DNA from: Himantopus leucocephalus
Taxonomy: Eukaryota; Chordata; Aves; Charadriiformes; Recurvirostridae
Direction of reading: 5' to 3'
Length of the DNA stretch: 64,000 bases
NCBI GenBank assembly: GCA_003993805.1
Contig: RSEF01000003.1
Location: forward strand, 87,040,817-87,104,816
The notes under the pieces were generated by a model. That model was not told the DNA's origin. It did not search any database and saw only the letters and a program-made list of their open reading frames with translations. Positions 47,210 through 60,164 of this stretch are shown piece after piece. The translations under genes and the position numbers were made by a program. The first letter of the stretch is position 1; every line of letters starts with the position of its first letter.

Positions 47210-50200
47210 TCCTTGAGAAAATACTCCAAAATTGGACAAACATGGTATGATTTTACTCTGACTAAAGGACTCGAGAACTAAAATAAATTAATTCCTTTTT
47301 ATCAATAAAGATACTTCATATATGGTCCTTTAGAACAGAGTTCTGAACTGAACTTGGCTGCCACCCATCCCCCTGGAGACCCTGAAGTCTCTGTGTACCA
47401 ATATTTCCTGCAGTTAAAACCGCTGGGCATCCAAGTGCCTGCTGCTAAGAGCGGCTGGAGCTAAGTAAGAACAGTCCCCGTTCTGCTACTAGTCAGCAAA
47501 TCTCTCCCCATCCATAAAAGATTTCCCACCCGACTGTGTGTGGCGACGCAGATGTCCTCATCTGAGCTGTTGTATGAGTAGAAGGCAGCAATGTTTCTCA
47601 CTAATGCAGCAGCCTGGCAGGCAGGGCAGGCAGAGCAGGCAGCCCCCATGTCAGGAGCACATCTACAGCATCTCCTTCATCTGAGCTCCCAGTTCCTCCA
47701 GTCTCTTCACCACAAGGGGCAGAGGTGGTCAGGCTTCTTATCTGAAAAGGCAAAGGCCACATCCAGCGCTGCTCCGGGGAAAATGTAACGTTGCATATTT
47801 CGATATTCAGCTGGGGTCTCCCAGTGGCCCCAGAAAATTGTGCTGTGGGGCAAAAGTGACTTAGAAGTGGCAAGAATTATTCAAAACCTGAGAGAAGGCA
47901 GATCATTTTTTTCCTCTGTCTCTTTCTAGTACTCACATTCCAGTATTACTTATGAGCTTATGATAGTCTATAAACTAGCAGCAGACACAGAGCAGTTAGC
48001 GCTGTAAGGGTAGCTGCCCCTTTGCAAACTTCCCAGTTTGCAGAAGTTATTAATGCAGAAACATCTCCCCGTCCCTGTATCTTACACTGGTCCTGAAAGG
48101 TGGAATCAAAATGAGAAAGCAGTCCTTGCTGGCAAAGGCATTTATAAAATGAATGCCTGCCTGTGCTGTTTCAAGCTGTGCCTCCACTAAGGGTTTTATC
48201 GATATAGAAATTTCCTAAAAGCTGCCATACTGCAGACCGACATTGCTGCTTCAGCAGAAGTCTCTGCACAGACTCAGTCTCAGAAGCAGCAGAAGTGGGA
48301 ACTCGCTTTTGCTGGTCCCTGGGGAGGGAGCCACTCCATGAATTTTGTGTGTATAGAAGTTGTTGATAAGCCCTCTTGCAACATCAATGCCTTTCCCATA
48401 GGCATTGGTGTAACCACTTCCTTTCTTCTAGTTTGCAGCTGCCTGTTTAGCTCAAGACAGAGAGCAGAGATTAAGACCAGCTTAATAGGAGAGAACACCT
48501 GGAGCAAAGCCTGCTAGCGGCTCCTGCATCCCCAGGAATAGCTCTGTGAAATGAAAGAGCCGTGGTAAGGTCCATTTCTTTGACAGGGAATGGCGACGTG
48601 ATCCTAATTGCAATGGGGAACGCAGCGACCCTCCTGCTCCGCTCCACAGAGAGCTCGACTGCTATAAAGTTTTATTCTTACGGCATTTCGCTTTCCCGTG
48701 CTTGGAAAGTTCTTCATTTGCTGACTTTGTGTCAGCTGATTAATTGGGTATTAGCGATGGCTTTGGGTGAAATCCTGGTCCTGCCAAGCAGGAGGGGAAT
48801 TACGCCAATGATTAAACTCAGAGTTTATGATTGAATTTCCACACTTTTACTTTATGTATGACAGCCGGTGTGACTGGATCTCAGGGTCGTTCACGGAGAG
48901 GAATACACTTCCTAATTGTTGACCCCATCTATGAATCGGCTAGATATATTTCACATATTGAAAAAAGAGGAATAACCTCCCTTGGACATGAAGATTATAT
49001 GACATCGCGCAACGCAGTGTGGACAAGTCCTTGGCTACCTTCTGTAGGAAGTATGTGTTATGTTATTTATTTTTCAGGGGTATGAAAATAGAGCCTAGAC
49101 CAGGGACAGCCAGGGCTGCTGCCTTTGTTTGGGCTTGAGTCAGACCTGGAGAGCACGCTGGCTAGGACTTGCTCTGCCTAATTCTGGTAGCCAAGTTGAC
49201 GCATGATACGTTTCCTTTGGCAGTGAAGTCACATTTTTACTGCTCCCCTCTACGTGCGACTGTTCATTTCTGCATCCTGTTTACCAGCCCTTACCTGGAG
49301 AAGCAAGTATGCGTGCAGGGGCCACGTACATTCTAGGTTGAAAACAAAAATGACCTTCTCCTGGAAAAGATGTTTTGGGTTTTTTTAACCTGGGTTGTTA
49401 TTGCTGTAATGGTTATAGCATGGCTCCCCAGGCAGCCAGGCCAACCCCACTGCCAGGGCAGCAAGTCGCAACCAGGGAGCAGAAGAGAGCAGCCAGGAAC
49501 TACCTTCTTTGCCTCTTTCTGCCAGAGAAAACGTATCGTGNCAGAGCAGGGACCGGGGACGAGAAGCTGCGTATGGCAAAGGCACAGATGACGTGGGATA
49601 AAACATCCCCAGCCTTTCTGAGCACAGATGATACAGAGCGAGCTTTAACACTTCCTACCCCCTCCAGGTGCCTTTGAACATCACAGCCTGGATTGGGAAA
49701 AAATTAATGACGTGACGGATACAATCCCACACATCACACCTCAGAAGCAGAGACCCCGAACCGCTGGCACCCTGGCCAGACTCAGTACCCGGCCACCTTG
49801 CCCACGGGATACAGGGAGGGACCCGGCCTTTCCTCTTACTCTCCCATGTCCTCGGGCAGCAGAGGCAACTGCGATGCAGAGGACACAGGAGGCTGTGAAG
49901 GAGAGGGGCAGCAAGGTGGTACGCGGGGTCTCACTGGAGCAGCCTGGGCAGTGCAGAAAGCCCTGAGGCACCAGCCAGTGCTTCAGTGACAAGTTACCTT
50001 TCCCGTCTTACGAGATGTGATGGCAATATTGACCATCCACAATGCTGAAAGTCATCTGCTCCAAAAATACCAAACACAGGGGTATTTTATGTTCCTGCAT
50101 TTCCCATGCTGGCACCAGTGGCAGGGAGTCCTTTATCTTGGCCACACCTGGCAAAGTGTTTGCATCTTCTTGCCTTTCAGGTAGCTCTTGCCGCAGTCGG

Positions 50201-50657
50201 GGGTGCCACTGGCAGTGCTCAGCGGCGATGCTCAGCAGTGGTGGTCCTTGCACTGCACGCCCACAGCTGGCAGGGAGGAGGGAACTCAGATCCACCCCTG
50301 GTACAGAAGCAGCAGCCTGGGGCAACTCTACCACTTCCCTGAAGTCCACACCGGCTTGCTGGTGCTATGAGGAAGAATCCAAAGTGTTAGATGTGACAAA
50401 TAAATCCCGAACATTTTTAGTGCTGGCTACCTCTCCTAGCCAGGTGTGGGTTCTCAGGATTTTTCATAGCGATTACAGCACTAGCAGAGAATTTAGTGGA
50501 GGGTGAGAGACCTTTTTACTGCAAATGGTTGAGTTTCTGCTCAACTAGCTATGCCCATTTTATTCCTAAGAGACTGGTAATCTGCAGCAGAGATGACTGA
50601 GAAGCCACTTCAGGCGCAGAGAAGAGCACTGATGCTAGCCTGACAGGTTATGAATAA
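47210..50657. other. Unannotated sequence, one isolated N
   Basis: No gene was recognised. N49541 is isolated and, unlike N2876 and N50689, I see no duplicated flank around it. The stretch 48590-49080 has two consecutive plus-strand frames (48562-48834 and 48831-49085) without known motifs. The wording there is even and repeat-free and could be conserved non-coding DNA. GC-rich DNA at 49400-50350 gives overlapping frames on both strands. Confidence 0.45.
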
Positions 50658-50738
50658 ATGGCTCTATTAAGGGAAACACTGGACCACCNAACGTCAGTAT
50701 TCACAGCATGGCTCTGTTAAGGGAAACACTGGACCACC
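50658..50738 (+). repeat. 31-base direct repeat flanking a single N (probable assembly join)
   Basis: ATGGCTCTATTAAGGGAAAC plus ACTGGACCACC occurs at 50658-50688 and again at 50708-50738 with one A/G difference. N50689 directly follows the first copy and 19 bases lie between the N and the second copy. As at 2751-3000, a duplicated flank beside a lone N suggests contig ends that were joined without removing their overlap. Confidence 0.7.
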
Positions 50739-52625
50739 CTTGTTTTTTCAGCTTCTCTGGTCAGAGCAATAAACCCACCACCTGCTGATAAGGTTGGTGG
50801 GGCTCAGAAAGATGAAGTTCTCCAGGGTGGCACGGAAGGAGTAAAAGCAGAGGCACTGGGGTGCCCTTCAGCTCTACTCAGTAGTTAAACTCCACTGGTG
50901 CAACATTAAGCACATGCCTCAAGGATACCTTCCAGAATAAGGCCCCATAATATTTGCATTTATTTCTTTAAACTGGATTTTCTATAAATCTTGGTCACTC
51001 TCAAAATGACTACTCAGCTAGGCTCCAGAAATATACACAGTTTCTTCTAATTGCCTTCCATCATTGCTTATTAGAAATAATCACATCTACATTTTCAATC
51101 AATGATCTGTGATTTTATTTTGACCAGGTTTCTTCTTTCACCTGAGGGTTTCTTTTTGCTGTTGCGTTCCAAGATAGCTTCCCCCCGGAGCTGGAAATTA
51201 TGGGACTGTTCTTCCAATTACTGTGTGAACTTAGGTTTCTAAAATTCAAAAAAGTCTGAACTCAATGAGTTTGACAGGCAAGCTAAACCTGGGGCAAAAA
51301 TAAAAATAAAAAAAGAAAAAAGAAAAAAGAAAAAAAGTGAAATAACAGCAAGACAACAGTTTCATAAATTTGGAAAGAGGGTTTCTTGCCAGTTTGTTTT
51401 TATTAACTGCTATATAGGAAATGAGGCTCAAAGTATTGAAAAGATGGTGGGGGAGAAGGATCAGGTAAAGGGATTGCAAAACCACCACAGACAAGTTTAA
51501 ATTGGTCCACTGAAGAACGAGGCTTCACACGCCTAAAAATCAATAACCCAGAATCACCGCTGGCTATAAAATTACTTGCCACTAACCAGTAACAACCAGT
51601 AATGACCGTTTGCCTGGGTTTTTTTTCACCATAAAACACCCAGAAAGAAACAAAGACAAAAATACATTTGAGTTCATATTGTCAGAAGTCCGTAAGAGTT
51701 TCTGCATGCCAGACCAGTGCTTTGTTGGATTTCCTTTGAAATGCTCAACCCATTGGCATAAACAGATTTGCAGATACTCCCAGAGCAACAAGAACAGGAG
51801 ATACAGAAAGGGACCACCACTAACAATTATAAAAACAACACACTTGCAAGGAAAGATAGACCTGAGGTGTTTTGGGAGGGAGAAGCCATTGCTGCAGTCT
51901 GCCTTTCTGTTTGGGTTTTGTTACTATGGTTTTAGGACTAGTTCTAGTAGTTGGTTGTCTAATAACTTCCACAGAAAGCGCTTACTTTCCAGTGAAATTC
52001 TCCCTTTGATTTCCCCGTAAACCATCCTCGGCCCTCCCCATCGCAGCCCAATAACCTTGCCTCATGTGCACATTACTCCCTCTCTCCCTACCCACTTCAC
52101 AGATTTTATATTTGAAATTAGAAGTGATTATTTTATTACTCTGATTTATCATTTTCCACCTGAAAAAAGTCCATATGAGTTTTCTATATGCTATAAATAA
52201 CAGAATATGTTCCCAGATTAAATAACAAAGTTATAATTCAATCTGGGAGCTTTCCTGCCACTCATAAACCCTCAAGTTGTACCCTGGTGGTTCCCGGTGT
52301 CAGTAGAAGCCCGTGACTCAATTCTACCCATGTAGTCAATCAGGGACCACATATTACTCACTTGGGGTATTTCTATAAACAACAGGTTTTGAATGCCCTG
52401 AAATATAGGGCAATGCTAGAGGAAGTAGGATGTTAGTCATAATGAGGACAGTTAATTTTTTATATATTTAATGAGACTGTGGCATGGCTTGTGGTTTTCT
52501 TTTTTCCTTTTCTTCTTCTTGGAGAAGTAAATCATGACCCGCACATATAGGAAATCATATATTGTAGATAAGCAAATGTTTTTCGGTTCCCTATCAAGAA
52601 AATAGGGGGAAAAGAAGCCGGAAAT
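50739..52625. other. Unannotated sequence
   Basis: No gene was recognised. An A-rich low-complexity stretch (AAAAAT/AAAAAAG repeats) lies at 51296-51337. The 136-codon frame at 51610-52020 (plus) has no recognisable motif. Confidence 0.5.
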
Positions 52626-52694
52626 GAAGGAAGAAAGGATGATGGGAGGAACGGAAGGAAGGAAGGAAGGGAGGGAGGGAGGGAGAGAGGAAAA
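52626..52694. repeat. (GGAA)n/(GGGA)n microsatellite
   Basis: A purine-rich stretch with GGAA units at 52653-52670 passing into GGGA units up to about 52686. It is a shorter relative of the tract at 38017-38272. Confidence 0.9.
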
Positions 52695-55600
52695 ATTAGC
52701 AATTTAACTGTGAATTAAGCTGTAGTTTTCTGTTACAAAAAAATCTCAGTAGAATTGCACACAGGAGGGCCCTGTGTTGCCTGTTTGTCCTGCAAGGTGA
52801 CAAACACTTTTGCACATCTTTCTTGTTTTCACTGGCTACTCTGTGTTGAGTGCCCACCTCACCAGGCAAATTTCAGAGGGACAATATCCGTAACAGGCCG
52901 TCATACGGGGAACTGGTCAGGCATCGTCAGAAATTTATAGCCGTTGAAAGCATGAACATGCCCTGTGATGCACAGCTGGGTCCGTCGCTGAAACATTAAA
53001 TGTCAGGGCCTTTATAGAAGCACCTAAATGATTCACAAGCCACATGGGCTTTCGTTTGAAAATTCTCCTTATATTTGCAGTGACAAAGAAGATTCACAGT
53101 TGTGTTGGGGCAGGGCTGGCTTTTAAGGGATTCACTAGAAGATCATCAGATAATTCTTTGAAATATTTTCTGAGACATGTTTCTGGGAAGACAACTATTG
53201 CACTCTCAGTACTTAGCAACCTAACTTCAATTTAGGATTGCGAGATAAAGAAACATTCCTTTGGTTTTTGTTTGTTTGCCCAGGAAAAAAAAAAAATATT
53301 ATACTCTTTCTGTGGCCTTCAGAAGTGACCTGGTCCTTTTTCAGGATATAATAAAGGAAATAATTAAAGTCCTGGGAAAGGTTTGTTATGGAATCACTGT
53401 TTCTCTAGAGCCAGATCAAGTAATAAAGTATTTTACTAGGATACAAAAGGCCCTGGTAATTTAAGAGAGAAGCAAACTTTTTTCCAATATAGTTTCAGAT
53501 TATATCATCTCTCAGGAATCCTTTGTGACTGGTCTTCTATTTAAAGAGAAATAGCCCCAAACTAATAGGATACTTGACCCCCAATTATAAATTGTCCTAC
53601 TGTCATAGTCAGTACTATTTTTTATTACTGCTCATGTTTTTTTAATTTCTTTTTCAAATAAATCTACTCTTTCCACTGTTTTCACCAACGTGGGCCAAAA
53701 GAATCAATTTTTGATTCCAAATTCCAAAAACCTGATGTCTCAGGAGCTGGTTCCACAAACTCTTCCCTTGTGTTATTTTTAATCTTGGGAAAATGGATCT
53801 GTGGCAGCAGCCGAATCTTTTGTTTTCTGAGGTAAGCGTCCTGCCCCAGCAGATCCCTACCCCTGCAGGGAACTTTCAGTTACTTTCCTGTGTTTACGAA
53901 AAGGATCGCCACCGATTTTGTTGTTTATCTCTGAGCTCTTTGTCAAACCTTTAAGATATGGCCCAAAGCATAGCTCTGCTATCACATGAATACATATATT
54001 TATTTGTCTGACATTACTGACCATATTTCTGAAAGTGACAGAAAAGATGTCACAAGAAGTTTGTGAGAGCTCTTTGCCTGAGGCCACCCATCCCCTGTAG
54101 CTCCCTCATATTCTCCAGGTAACGCTCAGCTTCCATATGGCAACACAGCTCCATCGAAACCGAGAGTATGGATTTCCAGGCCTTAAAATAGCTACTTGGG
54201 GGGTTGTTACCTTAAATGTAGTGAGTTTTCATAGCTCATTGGCTTATTTCTTGCAGGGCAAACAGTTCAGATCATCTGCTTGTTAGATTTCTGGGCCAAC
54301 GATGTTGTTGCAGTTACGATGCACACTCAAACCCAACCTGGCAGCACAGTCAAAATGCCAGTTAGACCCGCTTCAGCTGCTAAATAGGATTAATTCAGTA
54401 CAGCACAGTATTAGTATAAATACTATTGCTTACGGCCAAGGTATTATTCTGTGTAATTCCATTATTCAACAGCATAATTATGTGTCCTGCATCATGGACC
54501 AGCTACCCCAGTTCCTGTCTTTATTTCCTGTAATACCCATCAAATGTCACGGGCTTTCCAAATGTAGAAGATAGGCATCGACTTTTCTCCCAGAATCTTT
54601 TATGTTATAAAATAATCACATTTACAGTCTAAAGAAATGTTATTAAACTGATGGTTTTTCACTGAATTTTACCCATGGTTGCTTTCCTAGCCAGGGAAAG
54701 GAGAGACGCGTGTTTCTGTGCTCAGGTCTAAACGAAGGGCTGAAACAATCCCCGTCCCCAAGAGCAGCTGGGGAAATGCTCATGTTAGGGGAAGCAGACA
54801 TTGGGCCTCCTCAAGAAAGATCAAAAGGTAAATCCTGTGTCCTGCAAACCTGTTCTGAACATGGACATCAACAAGTAAAGTAGTTCAGCCAAAACACTCT
54901 GCCTTTCAAGGGGAAAAAAAAAATAGGTGCTTATATTTAGCTGCCTTACTACAGACACCCAAATTTGACTGTTTTAACCCCAGCTTCCCACTTCAATCCA
55001 TTTCAGCCACTTCAGAGGCTGTTTTACAAGGATTAACTCACTAAAGTCTCCGCTATATTATGAAAATACAAGGTGGCATCTCACAGTTTTTTCTTACTGT
55101 TGCTGCTGAATTTGTTGGACTTGCCAGAGATGTCACCAACACAGAGGGGAAAACAGTTACTCCCCAGTTCCCCAAGGCTCTCTGTATTCCTCCACAAAGC
55201 CCCTAAGATCACACTCCAGCCAGCTCAGCTTAAAAAGAGTCGCCATGGCTTGATGCAAGCAGATGAGGAAAGGCTACAAAGGGAATTAAAAGGCCCGCTT
55301 GAGTATTTTTTCTCTGCTTGGCTAAAAGATGGTGATCTGAGAACTAGTGAGCACAGAACTATTATATACCAAGAGTCCAATATTATATTTTTAAATTTAA
55401 TTGGTTTCAGTGGTAGCTAAGGAGACTCACAGCTATGCACGAATAGGTGCTAAATCTATTTTGCCTACAGAAATTGTATTTTGCTTTGGAAAAGCCCCAG
55501 TTGAATTTTGAAAAGACTTTACAAGTTCACAGGCTGCACCTGTAGGTCTAATGTCTGCAGTACTCTGCAGAGAAGTCTGTTTCTTGTGTGAATTCCTTGC

Positions 55601-56495
55601 AATTGCAATCTCATCTGCTGTAGCACCAGTTAAGCACTGGATATTAGCGATAACAAGCAAAGTAGTAGCTACAGCTGCACCTTATCCCCATTGTACTTCA
55701 TATCATCTCACTTTACCTAGGACAACCCTCCAAAGCTTTCACGTAAAACATTTGGGTAAACAAAAACTGATTATTTATAAATGATCTCATGTTGTTGTGC
55801 CATGGCCAAAACTGAGAACAGCCATTAGCCGTTCTGTCAACCAGACCTTTGTTGGGCTGGTTCAGTTTAGATACTCTGGAGTGCTAGTCCTGATATGTTG
55901 TGCCATGTCTGTATCTTTGATTACACCTCTGATTGTCTTGGCCATACAAGGTATTCAAGGTGAGGTACTCAAAACAGCACTTAAGACCGTCATATTCAAA
56001 GAGCTGTGCCGGTATTAATTAAACCTTTCAACATCCCTGTTAGCTGGGAAAAGATCCTGCTACTATCGTCATCATTTCAGAGGTGGCAGAGGTGAACTCA
56101 GAGGACCTCTATTTCTAACGTGTCTGCCTGAAGTTGCAGAACAAAACACACAATCTGAATTTTAAACAACCTTCTATGGAAACGGCCAAATATCCAGATG
56201 TGTTGCCATTCTGTATCTCCCCCAATTTCAGCAAACAGTTGGATAGCATCTATGAGATGAAGGACTGTCTCTGCACCCGGCAGTTGCTGTAAGTAATAAA
56301 AAGACATATACAGGTGGTTATTAGAAATTACCAAGAAATATCCTGACTCCCTTTCTAAATTAAAAAAAAAAAAAGTCATGGTATTAAAACTTTTTAAAGA
56401 AACACAAAAGTTTCAATGAAAAACTTGTCACGAAAATTTTTAAATTCTGGGATAGAATTACTGTGTGGGAAAACCAACTTTGGACAGCCAAGATC
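52695..56495. other. Unannotated sequence
   Basis: AT-rich and free of recognised genes. An A13 run lies at about 53285-53297 and others near 54914 and 56363. Open frames on either strand at 55433-55784 overlap and lack motifs. Homeodomain-like words are frequent around 54380-54480, which is suggestive only. Confidence 0.5.
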
Positions 56496-56575
56496 CTCCA
56501 TCTCACCTTGGACAGGGAGATGTCAGGTCAAGTTCCTCATCTGAACCATTGACCTAACCTACTAGACTATTACGG
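56496..56575 (-). repeat. tRNA-derived SINE fossil
   Basis: On the minus strand the sequence reads ATAGTCTAGTAGGTTAGGTC, AATGGTTCAGATGAGGAACT and TGACCTGACATCTCCC. This matches the head of ancient tRNA-derived SINEs (a TAGTCTAGTGGTTAG-type A box and a GGAACTTGACC-like phrase). It is diverged and only the tRNA-related part can be recognised. AT-rich fossil repeat lies close by at 56660-56732. Confidence 0.4.
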
Positions 56576-56659
56576 CTTCTGTTAATCTGCCTATTTTTTA
56601 TTTTCTCCCTTCTCTCTTGAAAAATAAAAAAAAGGAAGAAAGATCTCATATTCTTTCTG

Positions 56660-56732
56660 CACTGGAATGAAAACAAATTTTGAAACCGCAACATTTTTCA
56701 CAAAACAGAATTCTTGTTTTCCGGCCAGCCCT
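56660..56732. repeat. Probable ancient AT-rich interspersed repeat end
   Basis: AAACAAATTTTGAAACC, then TTTTTCACAAAACAGAATTC, TTGTTTTCCGGCCAGCCCTA. This terminus closely resembles the one ending near 32475 (CACAAAATGG…CCAGCC). Both probably belong to one old AT-rich family with an AGCTGG-type end. Confidence 0.35.
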
Positions 56733-57065
56733 ATTACTTATTATTATCGACCTTTCAGAGACTCCAATTTGAAATTTTTAGCTAAGTTTCAGTGGGAATC
56801 GGTGCCAGAGCTGCAGTCAGCGCTCCAAAATCCCCAACTGCCCATTCTTCTCGCTCTCTCACACCAAAGATGCCTCCCCTCCCCAAAAACAGCCCAGGAA
56901 GAAAAACCACTAATGATCTTCACCCTTGCAAAGAAAACCATCTGAGTTTTGCGTTTGTGCAGCAAGAACTTCTTCTGTCCTTTCCCATAATAACCTGCTC
57001 AGATATTTTTTAAACAGCTGTAACCGATGCCGTCCTCAATAAAGTAAATGAAAGAGAGGAAAAAC

Positions 57066-57370
57066 ACGCGCCGCAGCACATTTGACAGTCAGACACCTAG
57101 AAGAGAAGTGGTTCAGGCCCTGGGGGACACGGCGTCAGCGCTCCACCGCTTGAAACTCCCCACTCCAGCTACGGTTGGAAAGTGTCACGTTTTTGACACC
57201 TTTTTCCCAGAAATGCTTCCCTGCGGCAGATGCTGCTGTGATTAACATTAGGGAAGCTCAGGACCGGCATGACATCATTGTGACGTCATTCCTCCATTCC
57301 CTGGGGTACCTGGGAAGCAGAGCTTCCACATACAATGCAGCAACCGCGACCGCCTTCCTAGGTGCGTGTT
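57066..57370 (+). promoter_or_regulatory. CpG-enriched patch with paired CRE sites
   Basis: Roughly 16 CpGs fall in 300 bases (for example CACGCGCCGC near 57066 and ACCGCGACCGCC near 57346). A CRE half-variant TGACATCA at 57270-57277 is followed three bases later by the perfect palindromic CRE TGACGTCA at 57281-57288, the binding site of CREB/ATF factors. CREs that work are usually in CpG-containing promoters, so the context fits. CCTAGGTGCGTG at 57358-57369 could be a weak splice donor. No gene is identified downstream, so function is conjectural. Confidence 0.35.
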
Positions 57371-60064
57371 AAGGCAGTGAAGCTTTTAAAGCCTGTCTCC
57401 TGTCCTCTCACATCCCTAAGCTTGGCGTGAGCACCCTGTCCAGATTTACACTCCCCATTTTACTAGCACATGAGGCCTGGGACATACCCGCTGGCAGAGT
57501 CGTATGGAATGTAAGTAAGTGACTGTGTTATTTGGCAAAAGACAATTTTTCTGAGAAGTTAAAGATCTGAGGGGTTTTACGTAAAACACTTGTCTTTTTT
57601 TCCTGAAGAAAGGTCAAAATTAAATCTTTGGAATAGTCTAACATGTTTCCCAGACTGGTCTCACATGTAGTCCTGTTCCTGTCTTGCTAACGACTGGTCC
57701 TCCTCCACCTTATCCTTTGTTGGAAGTGTAAGAACATCTTATGTATGTATATATAGCTAGATAGGTGCTGAAGCCTTCAGAATGGTCTGTTGGCTTGGAA
57801 GGGAATAGAGCAGCCAGTGTTTTTTTTCTTGGATCCCCTCAGTAATGAGCATTTGATTAAATGTTCTTGGCGCCTCCCTTTTATTTCATCCAGCAAATAA
57901 AGCCTCTTTGAAAATGTCTAGTTTTCCTGTATCAAAACTCAGCATCTTTGAGGGAAAGCTTCTTTTACTCCACCAAAACGGGTTGGGATGATGACAAAGC
58001 ACAGTAAGGATTTAATGAGCTTTTCTGGGTAGGTCTCGTCTTGTATCATTTATTAGAAAAATTAGGGGCCATGCCCATTCCTGATGCAATGCAATTGCCT
58101 GTACCAACAGCCAGGGGCTGAATTTAACCTCTTAAAACATACCGGACTAGATCACTTTTTGGGAGGAGCCCAAAAAACTTCTGTCCTGCCAGTTCAAAGC
58201 AAAATTTAGCATGGGCTTGTTCTTACTGCATATATTTAAGAATTCAGTAAAAAATAGTTGGGGCCCCATTGCACTGGCCCCAAGGAAGGTAGATCGTCCT
58301 GGGGTTTATATAGCGCTTTTAAGAGAAATATTTTGTGGACAAGAAAAATACTGAGAGAACCTCCCTGCAGACGCTTTCAAGGAAACCGAATCCTGGACAT
58401 CCAGAACAAAATACGGATCATGTGTGCGTGACCAGAGCTCCACTGTTGTCCATCATTTACCCTGGGTCTGACTGCGGCTCTGTAGGCTTATGGCATGTAA
58501 ATGTGGAGCACAACACCTGGATGGTTTTAAGAGATTTACCACTTCCATAGATGAGATACGGTCTGAAAGAGAGACGACTTCTTTCTAACACAGTGACCGG
58601 CAGGACTACCTTTGCTGTGCCATACCTTTTAGCCAACTCAAAGAAGACGCTACTCATCTGGCTTATATTTGGTGCATCCTCCTTGGGAAAGAAAGGCAAT
58701 TCCCCGTGATTCACCTTAGTTGTTTAGAAAAGACAAAACATTTCAGTGAGTAACGGCCTGTTGAAAAGACTGATACTCTGGAGAATAACTCTTCCATAAA
58801 GAGAAGATGGCCACTGGAGAGGAAAAGTGGGAGGAGAGGTGCTGAGCACTGTCACACGTTGGAACCCCGTGCTGGGCTATAAATCACGGAGATATCCTTG
58901 GCTGCGATCAGGCATGGGCTCAGAACAATTCCCAACGAGGGGTTCTAGATGCATCCTATTTCAGGATCTCGTATTGATGAATGGACGATGGCACTTCAGT
59001 GGATATTGCATTAGCCATTCTGCACTTTTACTGCTAATTGGCTGTAGGGTGAAGACAAATTGTCTCCTTTCCCCTCTGAACAGTGTCAAGATTAAATAGT
59101 GAAAGGACATGGAAAGAATAATTGCTTAAGGCTCTGGCGTGATGTTTTCTCCTGTACAAACATACAATTAGGCTGTCTTAACCTCCCAATGTAGCAATAA
59201 ACACCACTTCACAAACTAATTTACAGGCAAAAGTCAGAGACGGGGCTGGAGCTCTGCTCCGCAAGGCGAGGGCCCTGTCATTCAGCCAAAGGGGCAGTTC
59301 CACTAATTTAAGCCAGCAAAAATCCTTGTATGCTTTCCTCCAACTCAAATGAGACTGAAATAAAGTCTATACATTTGAATCATTGAGCAAACCAGCTAAT
59401 AAAAACTGCATTTGTGACTGGTCATAAAAAAAGAATGTAATTGGTCATACTCAAGAAACTACTCGGAACAGGGAAGCGAGGGGAGCAAGGTCTTAATAAT
59501 ATTGACTTTTCTAACACTTTGACATTTTTCTGCCTCCATCGCTCTCTGTCAGTCAGTAACACCTACGGACGGGAACTGCCAGTGCACATTTCTTCAGTCG
59601 GGCTGATGGCAGCGCCAGGTTTGCACTGGAGACACAGTGCTTTTCATGCACCACGCGCTGCCCTCCTCTCACCAAGGGGTCACCCGAAACGTATTTGGAT
59701 GCCGTATTTGCAAAGACAGGACAAGCTTTTATTTTCTAAATGCAAAGAGCAGAGAGAAGTACAAACTGTGAAATATGAATTGACAGTCCTCGGCAGGGGT
59801 TACAAGGGAAAGCTGCCCCAGGTCCTCCTCGGGCTGGCAGGGGTCCCACATCCACCCCTGTGCCACACTGGGCACCTCTCGCAGCCGCGGGCACTGGCCC
59901 AACTCTACAGCCACTGGGCCACGTGCAACTCTGTGTGAAGGACAGATCTCTGGGGAGATCTTAAGAGCTTGCCAGACTCTAAAGTTTGCTGCTCCAATTT
60001 ATCTGACTTAGGTGAAAACAGCCCAAAAGACACAGCAACCTGAGCGATCTGCCCCAGGCTCCTC
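57371..60064. other. Unannotated sequence with a possible conserved block
   Basis: No gene was recognised. The part 58970-59230 contains many AATTAG/TAATTG-type homeodomain words in repeat-free DNA and resembles vertebrate conserved non-coding elements in texture. GC-richer sequence at 59570-60060 carries a 165-codon frame (59441-59938) without motif. Confidence 0.4.
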
Positions 60065-60164
60065 NNNNNNNNNNNNNNNNNNNNNNNNNNNNNNNNNNNN
60101 NNNNNNNNNNNNNNNNNNNNNNNNNNNNNNNNNNNNNNNNNNNNNNNNNNNNNNNNNNNNNNNN
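60065..60164. other. Assembly gap, 100 N
   Basis: Exactly 100 N, the conventional placeholder for a gap of unknown length. Unlike the gap at 43982 its flanks are not simple repeats (CCCCAGGCTCCTC before, GACTCTCGGTGAACCTC after), so the cause of the gap is not visible. Confidence 0.98.

Noticed and set aside
55433..56018. Frames on both strands near 55.4-56.0 kb as a possible pseudogene
   Set aside because: No similarity to a known protein that I can recognise, and the two strands give equally plausible frames.
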